From Pseudomonas sp. M30-35 (GTDB taxonomy: Bacteria > Pseudomonadota > Gammaproteobacteria > Pseudomonadales > Pseudomonadaceae): a DNA stretch of 64,000 nucleotides. The stretch covers positions 62,001 to 126,000 of the forward strand of contig NZ_CP020892.1 in the NCBI RefSeq assembly GCF_002163625.1, written 5' to 3'. Positions within the stretch are counted from its first letter, which is position 1. Each line of letters opens with the position of its first letter. The position numbers and the translations under genes were made by a program. Shown here in pieces: positions 25,737 through 34,799 of this stretch. The notes below the pieces were generated by a model, which worked only from the letters and a program-made list of their open reading frames with translations, did no database searches and was not told the origin of the DNA.

Positions 25737-25744
25737 GTAAGCGA

Positions 25745-25766
25745 TGCCTGCGCTAAAACGCAGGCA
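25745..25766. terminator. Bidirectional hairpin between thrB and znuA
   Basis: An 8-bp stem TGCCTGCG/CGCAGGCA with loop CTAAAA lies between two convergent genes. The A-rich loop and flank give weak T-runs only. Confidence 0.6.
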
Positions 25767-25794
25767 AACGGTTGTCTTCGTGCAGTGTCTTGGG

Positions 25795-26751
25795 CTATTT
25801 CGCTGCCGGCAAATTGCTCAGGCATTGAGTCAGGTCGTTGGCCAGGTTATCCATCAACGTTTCGTAGCCTGTTGCGCTGGCGCTCAACTCAGCGCCCATT
25901 GGGTCGAGTACGGCTAGATTCACAGGCAAGTCTGCGGTCAAGGTTTTGGCCAGGCGCGGCACAAATGGTGGCTCGCTGAATACGCAAGCTGGCCCCGCCT
26001 CTTGTAAGCGCTCGCGCATCGCGTCGACATGCCTGGCGCCTGGCTGCACCTCACCCAAAACGCTAAATACGCCAGCATGTTCGAGGCCATAGGCGTTTTC
26101 GAAGTAGTTATAGGCCTCGTGGAAAACAAAGTAGGGTTTGCCTTCGGCTGCGATCAGGCGGTTTTTTAGACGGGCATCGAGTGTTTTCAGACGCTCGCTG
26201 AATGCGGCTAAGTTGGCTTGATAACGCTCGGCGTTTGCAGGGTCGGCGGCACTCAAATCAGCGGCCATACGTGCTGCAATGACCTGAGCATTGACTGGGT
26301 TCAACCACAAATGCACATCAAGGCTGCCCGGCTGATGGTCATGATCGTGCTCATCGGAGCTATGATCGTGCGCCTCATGCGCCTCATGCGCCTCATGCAT
26401 ATCGGGCTCGTCGAAATGCTGCAGTTTTAGTCCCGCGAGCGTTTGTACGGCAACACTGGGTCGTTCACGTTGGGCCATTACCCGTGGCAGAAAGCTCTCC
26501 AGTTCAGGGCCAATCCAGTACATAAGTTGGGCATCACGCACGCGGCGAATGTCCGAAGGGCGCAGCGCGTAATGATGCGGTGAGGCGCCAGGCGGAAGCA
26601 GTACATCTGGTTTGCCTACGCCATCTTGCACGGCTGCCGCAATCAGTTGCAGGGGTTTGATACTGGTCAGCACCTGCACCTCTGCTTGGGCTGCGGCGCT
26701 GCATAAGAAGGTGGTCAGAAATAAACAGATGGCAGAATTGACACGCAACAC
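25795..26751 (-). CDS. znuA: ZnuA, periplasmic zinc-binding protein
   Basis: A 318-residue solute-binding protein of the high-affinity zinc ABC transporter. It has a signal peptide ending AAAQA, zinc ligands His in SPHHYALRPSD, His in VHLWLNP and His in VFHEAYNYF, and a His/Asp-rich loop (about residues 118-140). The loop carries a 9-bp tandem repeat at 26372-26398 (GCCTCATGC three times) encoding a repeated His-Glu-Ala. The loop is thought to gather zinc. It is divergent from zur with a Zur palindrome between them, so it should be repressed when zinc is plentiful. Confidence 0.95.
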   Translation of the reverse strand: MLRVNSAICLFLTTFLCSAAAQAEVQVLTSIKPLQLIAAAVQDGVGKPDVLLPPGASPHHYALRPSDIRRVRDAQLMYWIGPELESFLPRVMAQRERPSVAVQTLAGLKLQHFDEPDMHEAHEAHEAHDHSSDEHDHDHQPGSLDVHLWLNPVNAQVIAARMAADLSAADPANAERYQANLAAFSERLKTLDARLKNRLIAAEGKPYFVFHEAYNYFENAYGLEHAGVFSVLGEVQPGARHVDAMRERLQEAGPACVFSEPPFVPRLAKTLTADLPVNLAVLDPMGAELSASATGYETLMDNLANDLTQCLSNLPAAK

Positions 26752-26778
26752 GATAAATACTCGATAAGAACCAAAGAG

Positions 26779-26791
26779 GTTATATAATAAC
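26779..26791. promoter_or_regulatory. Zur operator
   Basis: The palindrome GTTAT-ATA-ATAAC in the 66-bp gap between znuA and zur matches the gammaproteobacterial Zur box. One site can control both divergent transcripts, so zur-znuCB is autoregulated. Confidence 0.85.
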
Positions 26792-26817
26792 GTCTCTCAA
26801 CCAAAACGTCGCCGCTC

Positions 26818-27303
26818 ATGACTCAAACGCCACTAGCATCTCGTCCCCACGACCATTCGCACTGCGTGAGCCATGCTTTGGCTGAAGCAGAGCATATCTG
26901 CTTGCGCCAAGGCACGCGTCTGACTGCGTTGCGTAAACGCGTGCTGGAACTGGTCTGGCAAAGTCATAAACCGCTCGGTGCCTACGATATTCTCGGCGTA
27001 TTGAGCGACGAGGACGGTCGCCGCGCTGCGCCGCCTACGGTCTACCGTGCGCTGGATTTTCTGTTGGAAAACGGCTTGGTGCACCGAATCGCCTCGCTTA
27101 ACGCATTTGTTGGCTGTAATCAGCCAGAGCATGCGCATCAGGGCCAGTTTCTGATCTGTCGCGATTGCCACGTGGCGGTTGAGGTTGAGCACGAGAAGAT
27201 CAGCCAAGCGATTCTCCATAGCGCCAAAAGCATTGGCTTTACGGTCGAAAGCCAAACAGTCGAGGTGGTTGGTTTGTGCGCGGCCTGCCGGGAGCCCAAA
27301 TGA
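26818..27303 (+). CDS. zur: Zur, zinc-uptake repressor (Fur family)
   Basis: A 161-residue Fur-family regulator with a winged helix ([31 protein letters not shown]) and metal sites. The structural zinc site uses CRDC and CAAC pairs, and the sensing site includes HSHCVSH at the N-terminus and EHAHQG. It is called Np20 in P. aeruginosa. It forms an ATGA overlap with znuC, so repressor and transporter are co-expressed. The zur-znuC-znuB order is as in PAO1. Confidence 0.95.
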   Translation: MTQTPLASRPHDHSHCVSHALAEAEHICLRQGTRLTALRKRVLELVWQSHKPLGAYDILGVLSDEDGRRAAPPTVYRALDFLLENGLVHRIASLNAFVGCNQPEHAHQGQFLICRDCHVAVEVEHEKISQAILHSAKSIGFTVESQTVEVVGLCAACREPK

Positions 27304-28091
27304 GTGGCGCGCTGATTCGGCTTGAAGATGTCGGCGTTCACTTTTCTGGTCAAGCGGTGCTTGAAAACGTGCAGCTCAGCGTCAGCCCAGGTGAAATTGT
27401 TACGCTGATTGGACCTAACGGCGCGGGTAAAACAACGCTGGTGCGCGCTGTGCTCGGGCTGCTGAAAATCGATACCGGCAGCGTTTGGCGTAAGCCTAAG
27501 TTGCGCGTTGGCTACATGCCACAGAAGCTGCATGTGGACGCCACTTTGCCGCTCACCGTGTTGCGGTTTTTGCGTTTGGTGCCGGGTGTGGATCGGCGCA
27601 AGGCGCTGGCAGCATTGGCTGAAGTGGGTGCCGAGCACGTTATCGACAGCCCATTGCAAACCGTCTCCGGCGGAGAGATGCAGCGGGTTTTGCTGGCGCG
27701 GGCGTTGCTGCGTGAGCCTGAGTTGCTGGTACTTGACGAGCCCGTCCAGGGTGTTGACGTGGCTGGGCAAGCTGAGCTGTACCGGTTGATCACTCGCCTG
27801 CGTGACCGTCATGGTTGCGGCGTGTTGATGGTTTCCCATGACCTGCACCTAGTGATGAGCACCACCGACAACGTGGTCTGTCTGAATCGCCATGTCTGCT
27901 GTTCAGGGCACCCGGAACAAGTCAGCGGCGACCCCGCATTTGTCGAGCTGTTCGGTCAGGATGCCAAGAGCCTCGCGGTTTATCACCACCATCACGACCA
28001 TGCGCATGACCTGCATGGTGGCGTTGTCATTGACACCCCTCATGTACATGGCCCCGATTGCGGGCACGCGCCGGGGAGCGCGGAAAAATAA
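27300..28091 (+). CDS. znuC: ZnuC, zinc transporter ATPase
   Basis: A 263-residue ABC ATPase with Walker [11 protein letters not shown]-loop MPQKLH, signature VSGGEMQRV, Walker B LLVLDEP and the H-switch VSHDLH. The C-terminal tail is unusually His-rich ([14 protein letters not shown] and HVHGPDCGH), a trait of ZnuC that may bind zinc for feedback. The start at 27300 overlaps the zur stop by ATGA. A longer reading from 27276 is rejected. Confidence 0.95.
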   Translation: MSGALIRLEDVGVHFSGQAVLENVQLSVSPGEIVTLIGPNGAGKTTLVRAVLGLLKIDTGSVWRKPKLRVGYMPQKLHVDATLPLTVLRFLRLVPGVDRRKALAALAEVGAEHVIDSPLQTVSGGEMQRVLLARALLREPELLVLDEPVQGVDVAGQAELYRLITRLRDRHGCGVLMVSHDLHLVMSTTDNVVCLNRHVCCSGHPEQVSGDPAFVELFGQDAKSLAVYHHHHDHAHDLHGGVVIDTPHVHGPDCGHAPGSAEK

Positions 28092-28879
28092 TGGCTGATT
28101 TTTTAATTAACGCGCTGGTTGCTGGGTTGGCATTGGCGCTGGTTGCCGGCCCGCTCGGTTCGTTCGTGGTATGGCGGCGCATGGCCTATTTCGGCGATAC
28201 GCTGTCACATGCGGCGTTGCTCGGCGTTGCGCTCGGCTTGATGCTCGATGTGAGCCCAATGTTCGCGGTTACCGTCGGCTGCGTGCTGATTGCGGCGCTC
28301 TTGGTGACCCTGCAAACCCGTCAACCATTGGCCTCTGACACCCTGCTCGGGATTCTGGCGCACAGCACCTTGTCCCTCGGTTTGGTGGTGCTGAGCTTTA
28401 TGCATGACGTGCGCATTGATTTGATGGGCTATTTGTTTGGTGATTTGCTGGCTGTCGGCCCGACTGATTTAGCCTGGATTCTCGGCGGCAGCGCGCTGGT
28501 GCTGGTGCTGTTGGCGATACTTTGGCGGCCATTACTGGCAATTACCGTGCATGAGGAGTTGGCCAAGGTCGAAGGGCTGCCGGTGGCGGCGATTCGTCTG
28601 AGCCTGATGCTTCTGATTGCGGTAGTGATTGCGGTGGCGATGAAAATCGTCGGTGTACTGCTGATTACCTCGCTGCTGATCATTCCGGCCGCCGCCGCCC
28701 AGCGTCACGCCCGAACGCCGGAGCAAATGGCTTTCGGCGCGAGTCTGCTGGGTATTGTTGCGGTGTGCGGTGGGCTGAGTCTTTCCTGGTTCCAGGACAC
28801 GCCTGCCGGGCCTTCGATTGTAGTCTCTGCCGCCAGCCTGTTTTTGCTCAGCTTTGTGTTGCCCAAACGCCATGCTTGA
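28091..28879 (+). CDS. znuB: ZnuB, zinc transporter permease
   Basis: A 262-residue ABC-3 family permease with about seven to eight membrane helices (GPLGSFVVWRRMAYFGDTLSHAALLG is the conserved start, quoted in parts: GSFVVWRRMAYFGD). The cytoplasmic coupling loop includes EELAKVEGLPV. The ATG overlaps the znuC stop codon (TAATG), so the three genes are coupled. A weak hairpin (28889-28907, GGTAGA/TCTACC) follows. Confidence 0.95.
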   Translation: MADFLINALVAGLALALVAGPLGSFVVWRRMAYFGDTLSHAALLGVALGLMLDVSPMFAVTVGCVLIAALLVTLQTRQPLASDTLLGILAHSTLSLGLVVLSFMHDVRIDLMGYLFGDLLAVGPTDLAWILGGSALVLVLLAILWRPLLAITVHEELAKVEGLPVAAIRLSLMLLIAVVIAVAMKIVGVLLITSLLIIPAAAAQRHARTPEQMAFGASLLGIVAVCGGLSLSWFQDTPAGPSIVVSAASLFLLSFVLPKRHA

Positions 28880-28958
28880 CACTTGAGTGGTAGATTCGTG
28901 GTCTACCGCCTTGCTGGTGTAAACTTGCGTGTTTTTTGTTCAATTCGAGACTAACAGC

Positions 28959-29807
28959 ATGATGTCTTTAGCGTTGCGTCGCCTGTTTATCGTTGCGACT
29001 TTGCTGGTTTTGGCGGCCTGCCAACATGCGCCTCAAGAGGCTGCTAGTGTGCCGACTGACGCGCAGGTCAGCGGTTTCAATCAGCTCGACCAAACCCTTG
29101 CCGCCGGTGATCTGGCCGCTGCTGAGCAGCAACTCGATGCCTTGAAGGCCAGTGCCGCAGGCGACACGCGTCTTGACTCCTACCAGCGACAACTGGCCGA
29201 GGCGTATCTGCATCAAGGCCAGCAAGCCCTGCAAAGTGGCGATCTACATACCGCAACCACCGCCCTTGGCCGTGCGCGTAGCATGATGCCGCAAGCCCCC
29301 GCGCTGACCACTGGCCTGGATGGTGCTATCGCCAAAGCCCGGGAGACCGAGCTTAGCGCCGCGCAAGAACAGCGCGCAGCAGGCGCCAAGGCTGAAGCTG
29401 CCCGTCTTGAGCAAGCGCAACTCCTGCGTCAAGCAGCCGAAACCCAAGCGGCGGTGTTGGGTGTTGCGCGTTTGGCCGAACCGCCAGTGGGCAATAGAAC
29501 TCCGGGCAAACCCAAGGCGCAATTGATCAATCCATCCGAGGCCAACAGCCAAGTATTGATGCCGATGCTGGATAACCACGACAACGACAGCTTGCGCCGC
29601 CTGCTCGACAAAGCGGCTTCTGATGTCGTGCTCTTCAACTGCGCCGCACATCTTCAGGTTCGCGAGAGTAAAGATTATCCCTGGGTTGCAGCATTGCTCA
29701 ACGCACGGATCAAGCGGATTGACCCCAATTACAACGCGAGCCTGAGCTATACCATCAAAGCAGATTCGGTACCGCGTCTGGTGCTAAGCCCACGGCCGAA
29801 GTTTTAA
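28959..29807 (+). CDS. Putative lipoprotein with helical repeats (PA5502-like)
   Basis: A 282-residue protein with a lipobox (LLVLAAC) just after a basic N-terminus (LALRRLF). The Cys is followed by Gln, which favours outer-membrane sorting. The next 180 residues are Ala/Gln/Leu-rich helices resembling TPR units (LDQTLAAGDLAAAEQQLDAL, AYLHQGQQALQSGDL) and a charged coiled region. The C-terminal part (MLDNHDNDSLRRLLD, VLFNCAAHLQVRE) is compact and unknown. It may be a scaffolding protein in the envelope. A PAO1 counterpart lies at the same place between znuB and metN. The start could be either of two adjacent ATGs (28959, 28962). Confidence 0.75.
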   Translation: MMSLALRRLFIVATLLVLAACQHAPQEAASVPTDAQVSGFNQLDQTLAAGDLAAAEQQLDALKASAAGDTRLDSYQRQLAEAYLHQGQQALQSGDLHTATTALGRARSMMPQAPALTTGLDGAIAKARETELSAAQEQRAAGAKAEAARLEQAQLLRQAAETQAAVLGVARLAEPPVGNRTPGKPKAQLINPSEANSQVLMPMLDNHDNDSLRRLLDKAASDVVLFNCAAHLQVRESKDYPWVAALLNARIKRIDPNYNASLSYTIKADSVPRLVLSPRPKF

Positions 29808-29848
29808 GCGGTCCAACAGCTAGCAAGCAGTGCCCGCAAGCCGCATAG

Positions 29849-29867
29849 CCACACCGCTCTGGTGTGG
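29849..29867 (+). terminator. Hairpin after the lipoprotein gene
   Basis: A perfect 7-bp stem CCACACC/GGTGTGG with a GCTCT loop lies 42 bp past the stop codon. It has no T-run, so it is only a candidate terminator. Confidence 0.45.
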
Positions 29868-29961
29868 GTAAGCAGTCAATCGCTAGCGTGCCCTGTATTA
29901 ATTGGGCGACCCGCTAAACTACGCTGAATATCATGATCGTTAGTTCGATTTAGTTATAACC

Positions 29962-30033
29962 ATAGGTCTACAAAGATTTTTGAGACCTATAGAGCAGCGG
30001 GTAAACTACGCAACCTTTTTGCGCTTACCCCGC
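29962..30033 (+). promoter_or_regulatory. Structured leader upstream of metN
   Basis: There are two consecutive hairpins. The first is a perfect 8-bp stem ATAGGTCT/AGACCTAT (29962-29969 with 29983-29990). The second is a two-tier hairpin with outer arms GCGGGTAA (29997-30004) and TTACCCCGC (30025-30033) and inner arms CGCAA/TTGCG with a T-rich loop. They end 27 bp before the metN GTG. They could control metNIQ expression, but I recognise no known riboswitch. Confidence 0.45.
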
Positions 30034-30060
30034 AGCTTGAAGACCCAAAAGGTTTACCGC

Positions 30061-31068
30061 GTGATCAATTTTCAACAGGTCCATAAGGCGTACCACGTCA
30101 ATGGCCAAGCGATAACGGCGCTACAGCCGACCGACTTGAACATCGCCCGTGGCGAAGTGTTTGGCATTATCGGCCACTCCGGTGCCGGTAAAAGTACCCT
30201 GCTGCGTTTGATCAACCGTCTGGAAGAGCCTTCCGGTGGTCGCATCGACATTGATAGTGAAGAAGTCACGGCGTTGGACGCCAACGGCTTGCGCGGTTTC
30301 CGCCAGCAAGTCGGAATGATTTTTCAGCACTTCAATTTGCTGTCATCGAAAACCGTTGCGGACAACGTGGCCCTGCCGCTGAAGCTGGCAGGCAAGCTGT
30401 CACGTGCCGATCTCAACAAGCGTGTTGCCCAGTTGCTTGCCCGCGTCGGCTTGAGTGACCATGCGAAGAAGTATCCCGCGCAGTTATCCGGCGGCCAGAA
30501 GCAACGTGTTGGTATAGCTCGCGCATTGGCCACCGAGCCGAAAATCCTGCTCTGCGATGAAGCCACCAGTGCGCTTGACCCGCAAACAACCGCATCGGTC
30601 CTGCAATTGCTGGCTGAGATTAACCGCGAACTGAACCTGACTATCGTGCTGATTACCCATGAAATGGATGTGATCCGCCGTGTATGTGACCGCGTCGCAG
30701 TGATGGACGCGGGCGTTATTGTCGAGCAAGGCCCAGTGGCGGACGTGTTTTTGCATCCGCAGCACAGCACCACCAAGCGCTTTGTGCAGGAATCCGAGCA
30801 CGTTGATGAACAAGAGCAGCGCGATGATTTCGCCCATGTTGAAGGCCGCATCTTGCGCCTGACCTTTCAGGGTGACGCCACCTATGCTCCGCTGCTGGGC
30901 ACTGTTGCCCGCCAGACAGGTGTTGATTACAGCATTCTTGCCGGTCGTATCGACCGTATCAAAGACACCCCATACGGCCAGTTGACCTTGGCCCTGACCG
31001 GCGGCGACCTGGAGGCGGCGATTGCTTGCTTTGCCGCGGCTGACGTTCACTTGGAGGTACTGCGTTAA
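30061..31068 (+). CDS. metN: MetN, D/L-methionine ABC transporter ATPase
   Basis: A 335-residue ATPase with Walker [11 protein letters not shown]-loop IFQHFNLL, signature LSGGQKQRV, Walker [12 protein letters not shown] and H-switch ITHEMD. A C-terminal NIL domain (about 255-335) senses methionine and inhibits transport. A GTG start at 30061 preceded by AAAAGG gives the family's normal length and N-terminus ([10 protein letters not shown]). The open frame to 29980 would run back through the leader hairpins and is rejected. It overlaps metI (TAATG). Confidence 0.93.
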   Translation: MINFQQVHKAYHVNGQAITALQPTDLNIARGEVFGIIGHSGAGKSTLLRLINRLEEPSGGRIDIDSEEVTALDANGLRGFRQQVGMIFQHFNLLSSKTVADNVALPLKLAGKLSRADLNKRVAQLLARVGLSDHAKKYPAQLSGGQKQRVGIARALATEPKILLCDEATSALDPQTTASVLQLLAEINRELNLTIVLITHEMDVIRRVCDRVAVMDAGVIVEQGPVADVFLHPQHSTTKRFVQESEHVDEQEQRDDFAHVEGRILRLTFQGDATYAPLLGTVARQTGVDYSILAGRIDRIKDTPYGQLTLALTGGDLEAAIACFAAADVHLEVLR

Positions 31069-31733
31069 TGGAAAGCCTATTTCCAAACGTCGACTGGGTC
31101 GAAATCTGGCAGGCCAGCCTCGATACCCTGAGCATGCTCGGTGGTTCTCTGCTGTTTACCGTATTGCTTGGTTTGCCGCTCGGCGTGTTGTTGTTCCTCA
31201 CCAGCCCACGGCAGATGTTCGAGCAAAAAGCTTTTTACGGCCTGCTTTCGTTGCTGGTTAACATACTGCGTTCGGTGCCGTTTGTGATCCTGCTGATTGT
31301 GATGATCCCGGTAACCGTGGTGATCACCGGCACTTCACTCGGTGTTGCCGGTGCCATTCCACCGCTGGTGGTTGGCGCGACGCCGTTCTTCGCTCGATTG
31401 GTTGAGACCGCGTTGCGTGAAGTCGATAAAGGCATTATCGAGGCGACTCAGGCGATGGGCGCAACCACCAAACAGATCGTGATCAACGCGCTGCTGCCAG
31501 AAGCCTTGCCCGGGATTTTCGCGGCGATCACCGTGACTGCAATTACCTTGGTTTCTTACACCGCGATGTCCGGCCTGATTGGCGGCGGCGGTCTTGGCGA
31601 CCTCGCAGTACGTTACGGTTATCAGCGTTATCAGCCAGACGTAATGATGGTCACCGTGGTGCTATTGCTGATTCTTGTGCAGATTCTGCAAACCGCCGGT
31701 GACAAGCTGGTGGTGCATTTTTCACGCAAATGA
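31068..31733 (+). CDS. metI: MetI, methionine ABC transporter permease
   Basis: A 221-residue permease with about five membrane helices and the coupling motif EATQAMGATTKQIVINALLP. It forms the channel with MetN and receives substrate from MetQ. The ATG overlaps the metN stop codon. The NPxxL-like region of the family and the length (about 220) are as expected. Confidence 0.95.
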   Translation: MESLFPNVDWVEIWQASLDTLSMLGGSLLFTVLLGLPLGVLLFLTSPRQMFEQKAFYGLLSLLVNILRSVPFVILLIVMIPVTVVITGTSLGVAGAIPPLVVGATPFFARLVETALREVDKGIIEATQAMGATTKQIVINALLPEALPGIFAAITVTAITLVSYTAMSGLIGGGGLGDLAVRYGYQRYQPDVMMVTVVLLLILVQILQTAGDKLVVHFSRK

Positions 31734-31822
31734 TTGCAGCAAGTTCACTCAAGTTACCCAATAGCTTAACCAACAGAATAGTGCGGTTATCAGCCGCCGC
31801 TTAACATCCTACAAGGAGATAA

Positions 31823-32599
31823 ATGATGAAAAAGTTGCTCGTTGCTGCTGTCGCAACTGTTGCGGCCTTTGCCGCGCAGGCTGAAACCCTGAGCGTCGCG
31901 GCTACCGCTGTCCCGCATGCTGAAATCCTCGAATTCGTTAAGCCAACGCTGGCCAAAGAAGGCGTCGATCTGGACATTAAAGTGTTCACTGACTACGTCC
32001 AGCCAAACGTACAGGTTGCCGAAAAGCGTCTGGACGCCAACTTCTTCCAACACCAGCCGTACCTCGATGAGTTCAACAAGAGCCGTGGCACCAAGCTGGT
32101 AAGCGTTGTTGGCGTTCACGTTGAACCCTTTGGTGCTTATTCGACCAAGCACAAGAGCCTCGACGAGTTGCCACAAGGCGCAATCGTGGTTATCCCGAAC
32201 GATGCAACCAACGGCGGTCGTGCGTTGTTGCTGCTGGAAAAAGCTGGCCTGATCAAGCTGAAAGATTCGAACAACATCCTCGCGACACCAAAAGATGTGG
32301 TTGAGAATCCGAAGAGCCTCAAGTTCCGTGCACTCGAAGCCGCAACGCTGGCACGTGTTCTGAGCCAGGTTGACCTTGCGCTGATCAACACCAACTACGC
32401 GCTGGAAGCCAAGCTCAACCCAACCAAGGACGCTTTGGTGATCGAAGACAGCAACTCGCCATACGTTAACAATCTGGTTGCCCGCGAAGACAACAAAGAC
32501 AGCCCAGCCATGCAGAAATTGGCCAAGGCACTGAACAGCCCTGAAGTTAAAACCTTCATCGTTGAGCAGTACAAAGGCGCGATCGTTCCAGCGTTCTAA
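31823..32599 (+). CDS. metQ: MetQ, methionine-binding protein (NlpA family)
   Basis: A 258-residue NlpA-family substrate-binding protein. The N-terminus (MMKKLLVAAVATVAAFAAQA) is a normal Sec signal without a lipobox Cys, so it is probably free in the periplasm, unlike E. coli MetQ. Conserved segments are VAATAVPHAEIL, DANFFQHQPYL and NDATNGGRALLLL. An AAGGAG ribosome site precedes two adjacent ATGs (31823, 31826). It ends the metNIQ operon with a strong terminator after it. Confidence 0.92.
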   Translation: MMKKLLVAAVATVAAFAAQAETLSVAATAVPHAEILEFVKPTLAKEGVDLDIKVFTDYVQPNVQVAEKRLDANFFQHQPYLDEFNKSRGTKLVSVVGVHVEPFGAYSTKHKSLDELPQGAIVVIPNDATNGGRALLLLEKAGLIKLKDSNNILATPKDVVENPKSLKFRALEAATLARVLSQVDLALINTNYALEAKLNPTKDALVIEDSNSPYVNNLVAREDNKDSPAMQKLAKALNSPEVKTFIVEQYKGAIVPAF

Positions 32600-32630
32600 T
32601 CAATTGCTGCAACCATAGCCCCATGAAAAA

Positions 32631-32655
32631 GCCGCTCTTTTAGAGCGGCTTTTTT
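32631..32655 (+). terminator. Rho-independent terminator of metNIQ
   Basis: An 8-bp GC-rich stem GCCGCTCT/AGAGCGGC is followed directly by six T residues, 32 bp after the metQ stop codon. An A-run on the other side makes it usable for the convergent LysR gene too. Confidence 0.92.
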
Positions 32656-32686
32656 GTGCCTGAAATCTATGGTTTTAGCGGTGTGC

Positions 32687-33562
32687 TCAGGTGTTAGCAG
32701 TTGCAGTTGCTTGGGCTAAGCATTCAAGCAAGCAATCGAGCGCTGGCTGGCGCTGGGCACGGCGTAGCAATGCAACCAGTTCGCGGTGAAACGTTAGCGG
32801 GCCCAGCTCTATTACACGCAATTGTGTCGGCCGTTGCAGCCATAAACCCGCGCGAGGGATCAGCGATACGCCCATGCCGTTCTCAACCATGCGCACGATG
32901 GCTTCAAGCTCATCCAGCTCCAAGGTATCGTGCACATCAATATGCTGCTCACGCAGAAACTTACTCACCAGCCTGCCGCCGAACGAGCGCCGGTCGTAAC
33001 GGACGAAGGGTTGTTCAGCAAGTATCTGTAGCGGCTCATCGGCGCTGACGGACAAAGGGGTAATCAGCACAAACGGCTCGCGCGCCAAGCTGACTTCGAG
33101 CAGTTCCTTGGGTAACTCAAACGGTGGCTTGATCAGCAGCGCGAGGTCAATTTCGCCCGCATCGATCTGGCCGAGCAGGTTCAAGGATACCCCGGGGATT
33201 ATTTTTACATCGACCTGTGCCGCCTGAGCACGGAAGCTCGGCAATGCGTCGGGCAGCAAGCCGGTTTGAACGCTGGCAATTGCCCCAACCTTTAACTCGC
33301 CACGCCATTCTGCCAGCCCTGTCGGCAGAGCCATTTGCGCAAACAGGCCGAGCATTTGTTCAGCCAGTGGCAGGGCATGTCGGCCTGCGGCATTAAGTAC
33401 TGCCGCGCGCCCGCTGCGGTCAAACAAGCGCAGGCCCAAGCCCTGCTCAAGCACGCGCATTTGTGCGCTGACCGCCGATTGCGTCAGGCCTGCGTGCTGA
33501 CCCGCAGCAGCGAAGGTGCCATGTTTTGCGACCAGTAAAAAAGTTTTCAGCTCGCGGAGCAT
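32687..33562 (-). CDS. LysR-family transcriptional regulator
   Basis: A 291-residue LysR protein with an N-terminal winged helix (FLLVAKHGTFAAAGQHAGLTQ, quoted in part: GTFAAAGQHAGLTQSAVS) and a periplasmic-binding-like effector domain from about residue 90. It is divergent from a VOC-family gene, with a 112-bp gap holding a perfect ATTGATCAAT palindrome at 33573-33582 just upstream of its own ATG. By the usual LysR pattern it should control the divergent gene and itself. The inducer is unknown. Confidence 0.88.
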   Translation of the reverse strand: MLRELKTFLLVAKHGTFAAAGQHAGLTQSAVSAQMRVLEQGLGLRLFDRSGRAAVLNAAGRHALPLAEQMLGLFAQMALPTGLAEWRGELKVGAIASVQTGLLPDALPSFRAQAAQVDVKIIPGVSLNLLGQIDAGEIDLALLIKPPFELPKELLEVSLAREPFVLITPLSVSADEPLQILAEQPFVRYDRRSFGGRLVSKFLREQHIDVHDTLELDELEAIVRMVENGMGVSLIPRAGLWLQRPTQLRVIELGPLTFHRELVALLRRAQRQPALDCLLECLAQATATANT

Positions 33563-33674
33563 GAGCGTCTCGATTGATCAATTTTATTTGAGCTTGGGCG
33601 CAATAATATTCGCTTTTAATCATTTTTGCTGTAGCTAAACTGAAACGATTGGTTAACCTCAACAGGATATCTGT

Positions 33675-34100
33675 ATGGCTCTCGCCCCGTTCCACTTGGC
33701 TATTCCGGTTTATGACTTAAAAGCTGCTCGGCACTTTTATGGCGAAGTGTTTGGCTGTCCCGAGGGGCGTAGCAGCGACCATTGGGTTGATTTTGACTTC
33801 TTTGGCCACCAGTTGGTCATCCACGAAAGCCCAAAGACGGACTCGCAAAGCCAGGCACAGAGTAACCCTGTCGATGGCCATGACGTGCCGGTGCCGCATT
33901 TTGGTGTGGTGCTGGGCTGGCAGGATTGGGAACAGCTGGCTGAACGGTTGCGCGAACGGCAGACCGAGTTTGTGATTGAGCCTTATGTGCGCTTCAAAGG
34001 TCAGGTCGGCGAGCAAGCCACCATGTTCTTATTTGACCCTTGCGGTAATGCGCTTGAGTTCAAAGCTTTCAAAGACCTCTCGCAGATGTTTGCCAAGTAA
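33675..34100 (+). CDS. VOC-family (glyoxalase/dioxygenase fold) protein
   Basis: A 141-residue protein of two beta-alpha-beta-beta-beta modules. His in [18 protein letters not shown], His in [13 protein letters not shown] and Glu in [10 protein letters not shown] are at metal-ligand positions of the superfamily. Members include glyoxalase I, fosfomycin-resistance enzymes and extradiol dioxygenases. The PFHLAIPV start and [12 protein letters not shown] ending are typical of uncharacterised 'dioxygenase' members in Pseudomonas. A metal-dependent enzyme is likely and the substrate is not deducible. It is divergent from the LysR gene. Confidence 0.82.
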   Translation: MALAPFHLAIPVYDLKAARHFYGEVFGCPEGRSSDHWVDFDFFGHQLVIHESPKTDSQSQAQSNPVDGHDVPVPHFGVVLGWQDWEQLAERLRERQTEFVIEPYVRFKGQVGEQATMFLFDPCGNALEFKAFKDLSQMFAK

Positions 34101-34152
34101 ACCTCTGCCGGCCAGGCGCAAACCGCAGCGTGAGTTTGCGCAGGCCTTGCTA

Positions 34153-34788
34153 TCAATCTTTCTGCGTCAAAAGCGTTGGCAGTTCAGCCGCGAGTTTTTG
34201 AATATTCAGCGGTGAGCGAATAAAGCCACGCTGCCTGCCGTCTGGCCCAATAATCACCAGATTGCCGCTGTGGTCAACGGTGTAGTTGGGCTTGCTGGTG
34301 TCGGCTGGAATAAACGGAATGCTGACTCCATTAGCCAGTTTTTCGATGGTTTTTTCTTCACCGGTCAGGCCCATGAAGCTTGGGTCAAAGTAACCGAGGT
34401 ATTTCTTCAGTTGTTCCGGCGTATCCCGATTCGGGTCAACGCTGACCAACACCACGCGCAGATTGGCTATGGCCTCTTCAGGCAGCATTTTTTTCAGTTC
34501 ACGCAGCTCCGCTAATGTTGCCGGGCAAATGTCCGGGCAAAAGGTGTAGCCGAAGAACAGCAGGCTCCATTTGTCTTTGAGCTGCTCGGTCTGGAATGGC
34601 TTGGCGTTTTGGTCAATCAATTCGAGATCCGGCACGTCTCGGCCCTGAGGCAATAAAACGATACCGGCATCGAGCAACTTGGTCGGGTCGGTCTGCCCCT
34701 TGCTGCTAAGCACCTTGTTGACAGTGAGCCCCAATACCAGAGCAATGACGGCGACAAGAACAAAAACGGTAGTCTGAGTACGGGTCAT
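34153..34788 (-). CDS. senC: SCO1/SenC copper chaperone for CuA
   Basis: A 211-residue membrane-anchored thioredoxin-fold protein with an N-terminal helix (about 7-25), the copper motif CPDIC in FFGYTFCPDICPATL, and the distal His in YTVDHSGNLVII. SCO proteins deliver copper to the CuA centre of oxidase subunit II or reduce its cysteines. It is the last gene of the cox assembly cluster, 11 bp after cyoE, in the same order as PA0112-PA0114. Confidence 0.92.
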   Translation of the reverse strand: MTRTQTTVFVLVAVIALVLGLTVNKVLSSKGQTDPTKLLDAGIVLLPQGRDVPDLELIDQNAKPFQTEQLKDKWSLLFFGYTFCPDICPATLAELRELKKMLPEEAIANLRVVLVSVDPNRDTPEQLKKYLGYFDPSFMGLTGEEKTIEKLANGVSIPFIPADTSKPNYTVDHSGNLVIIGPDGRQRGFIRSPLNIQKLAAELPTLLTQKD

Positions 34789-34799
34789 GGCACCAAAAT

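Noticed and set aside
29980..30060. N-terminal extension of MetN to 29980
   Set aside because: It would translate through both leader hairpins. The GTG at 30061 has a ribosome site and gives the family's standard length and N-terminus.
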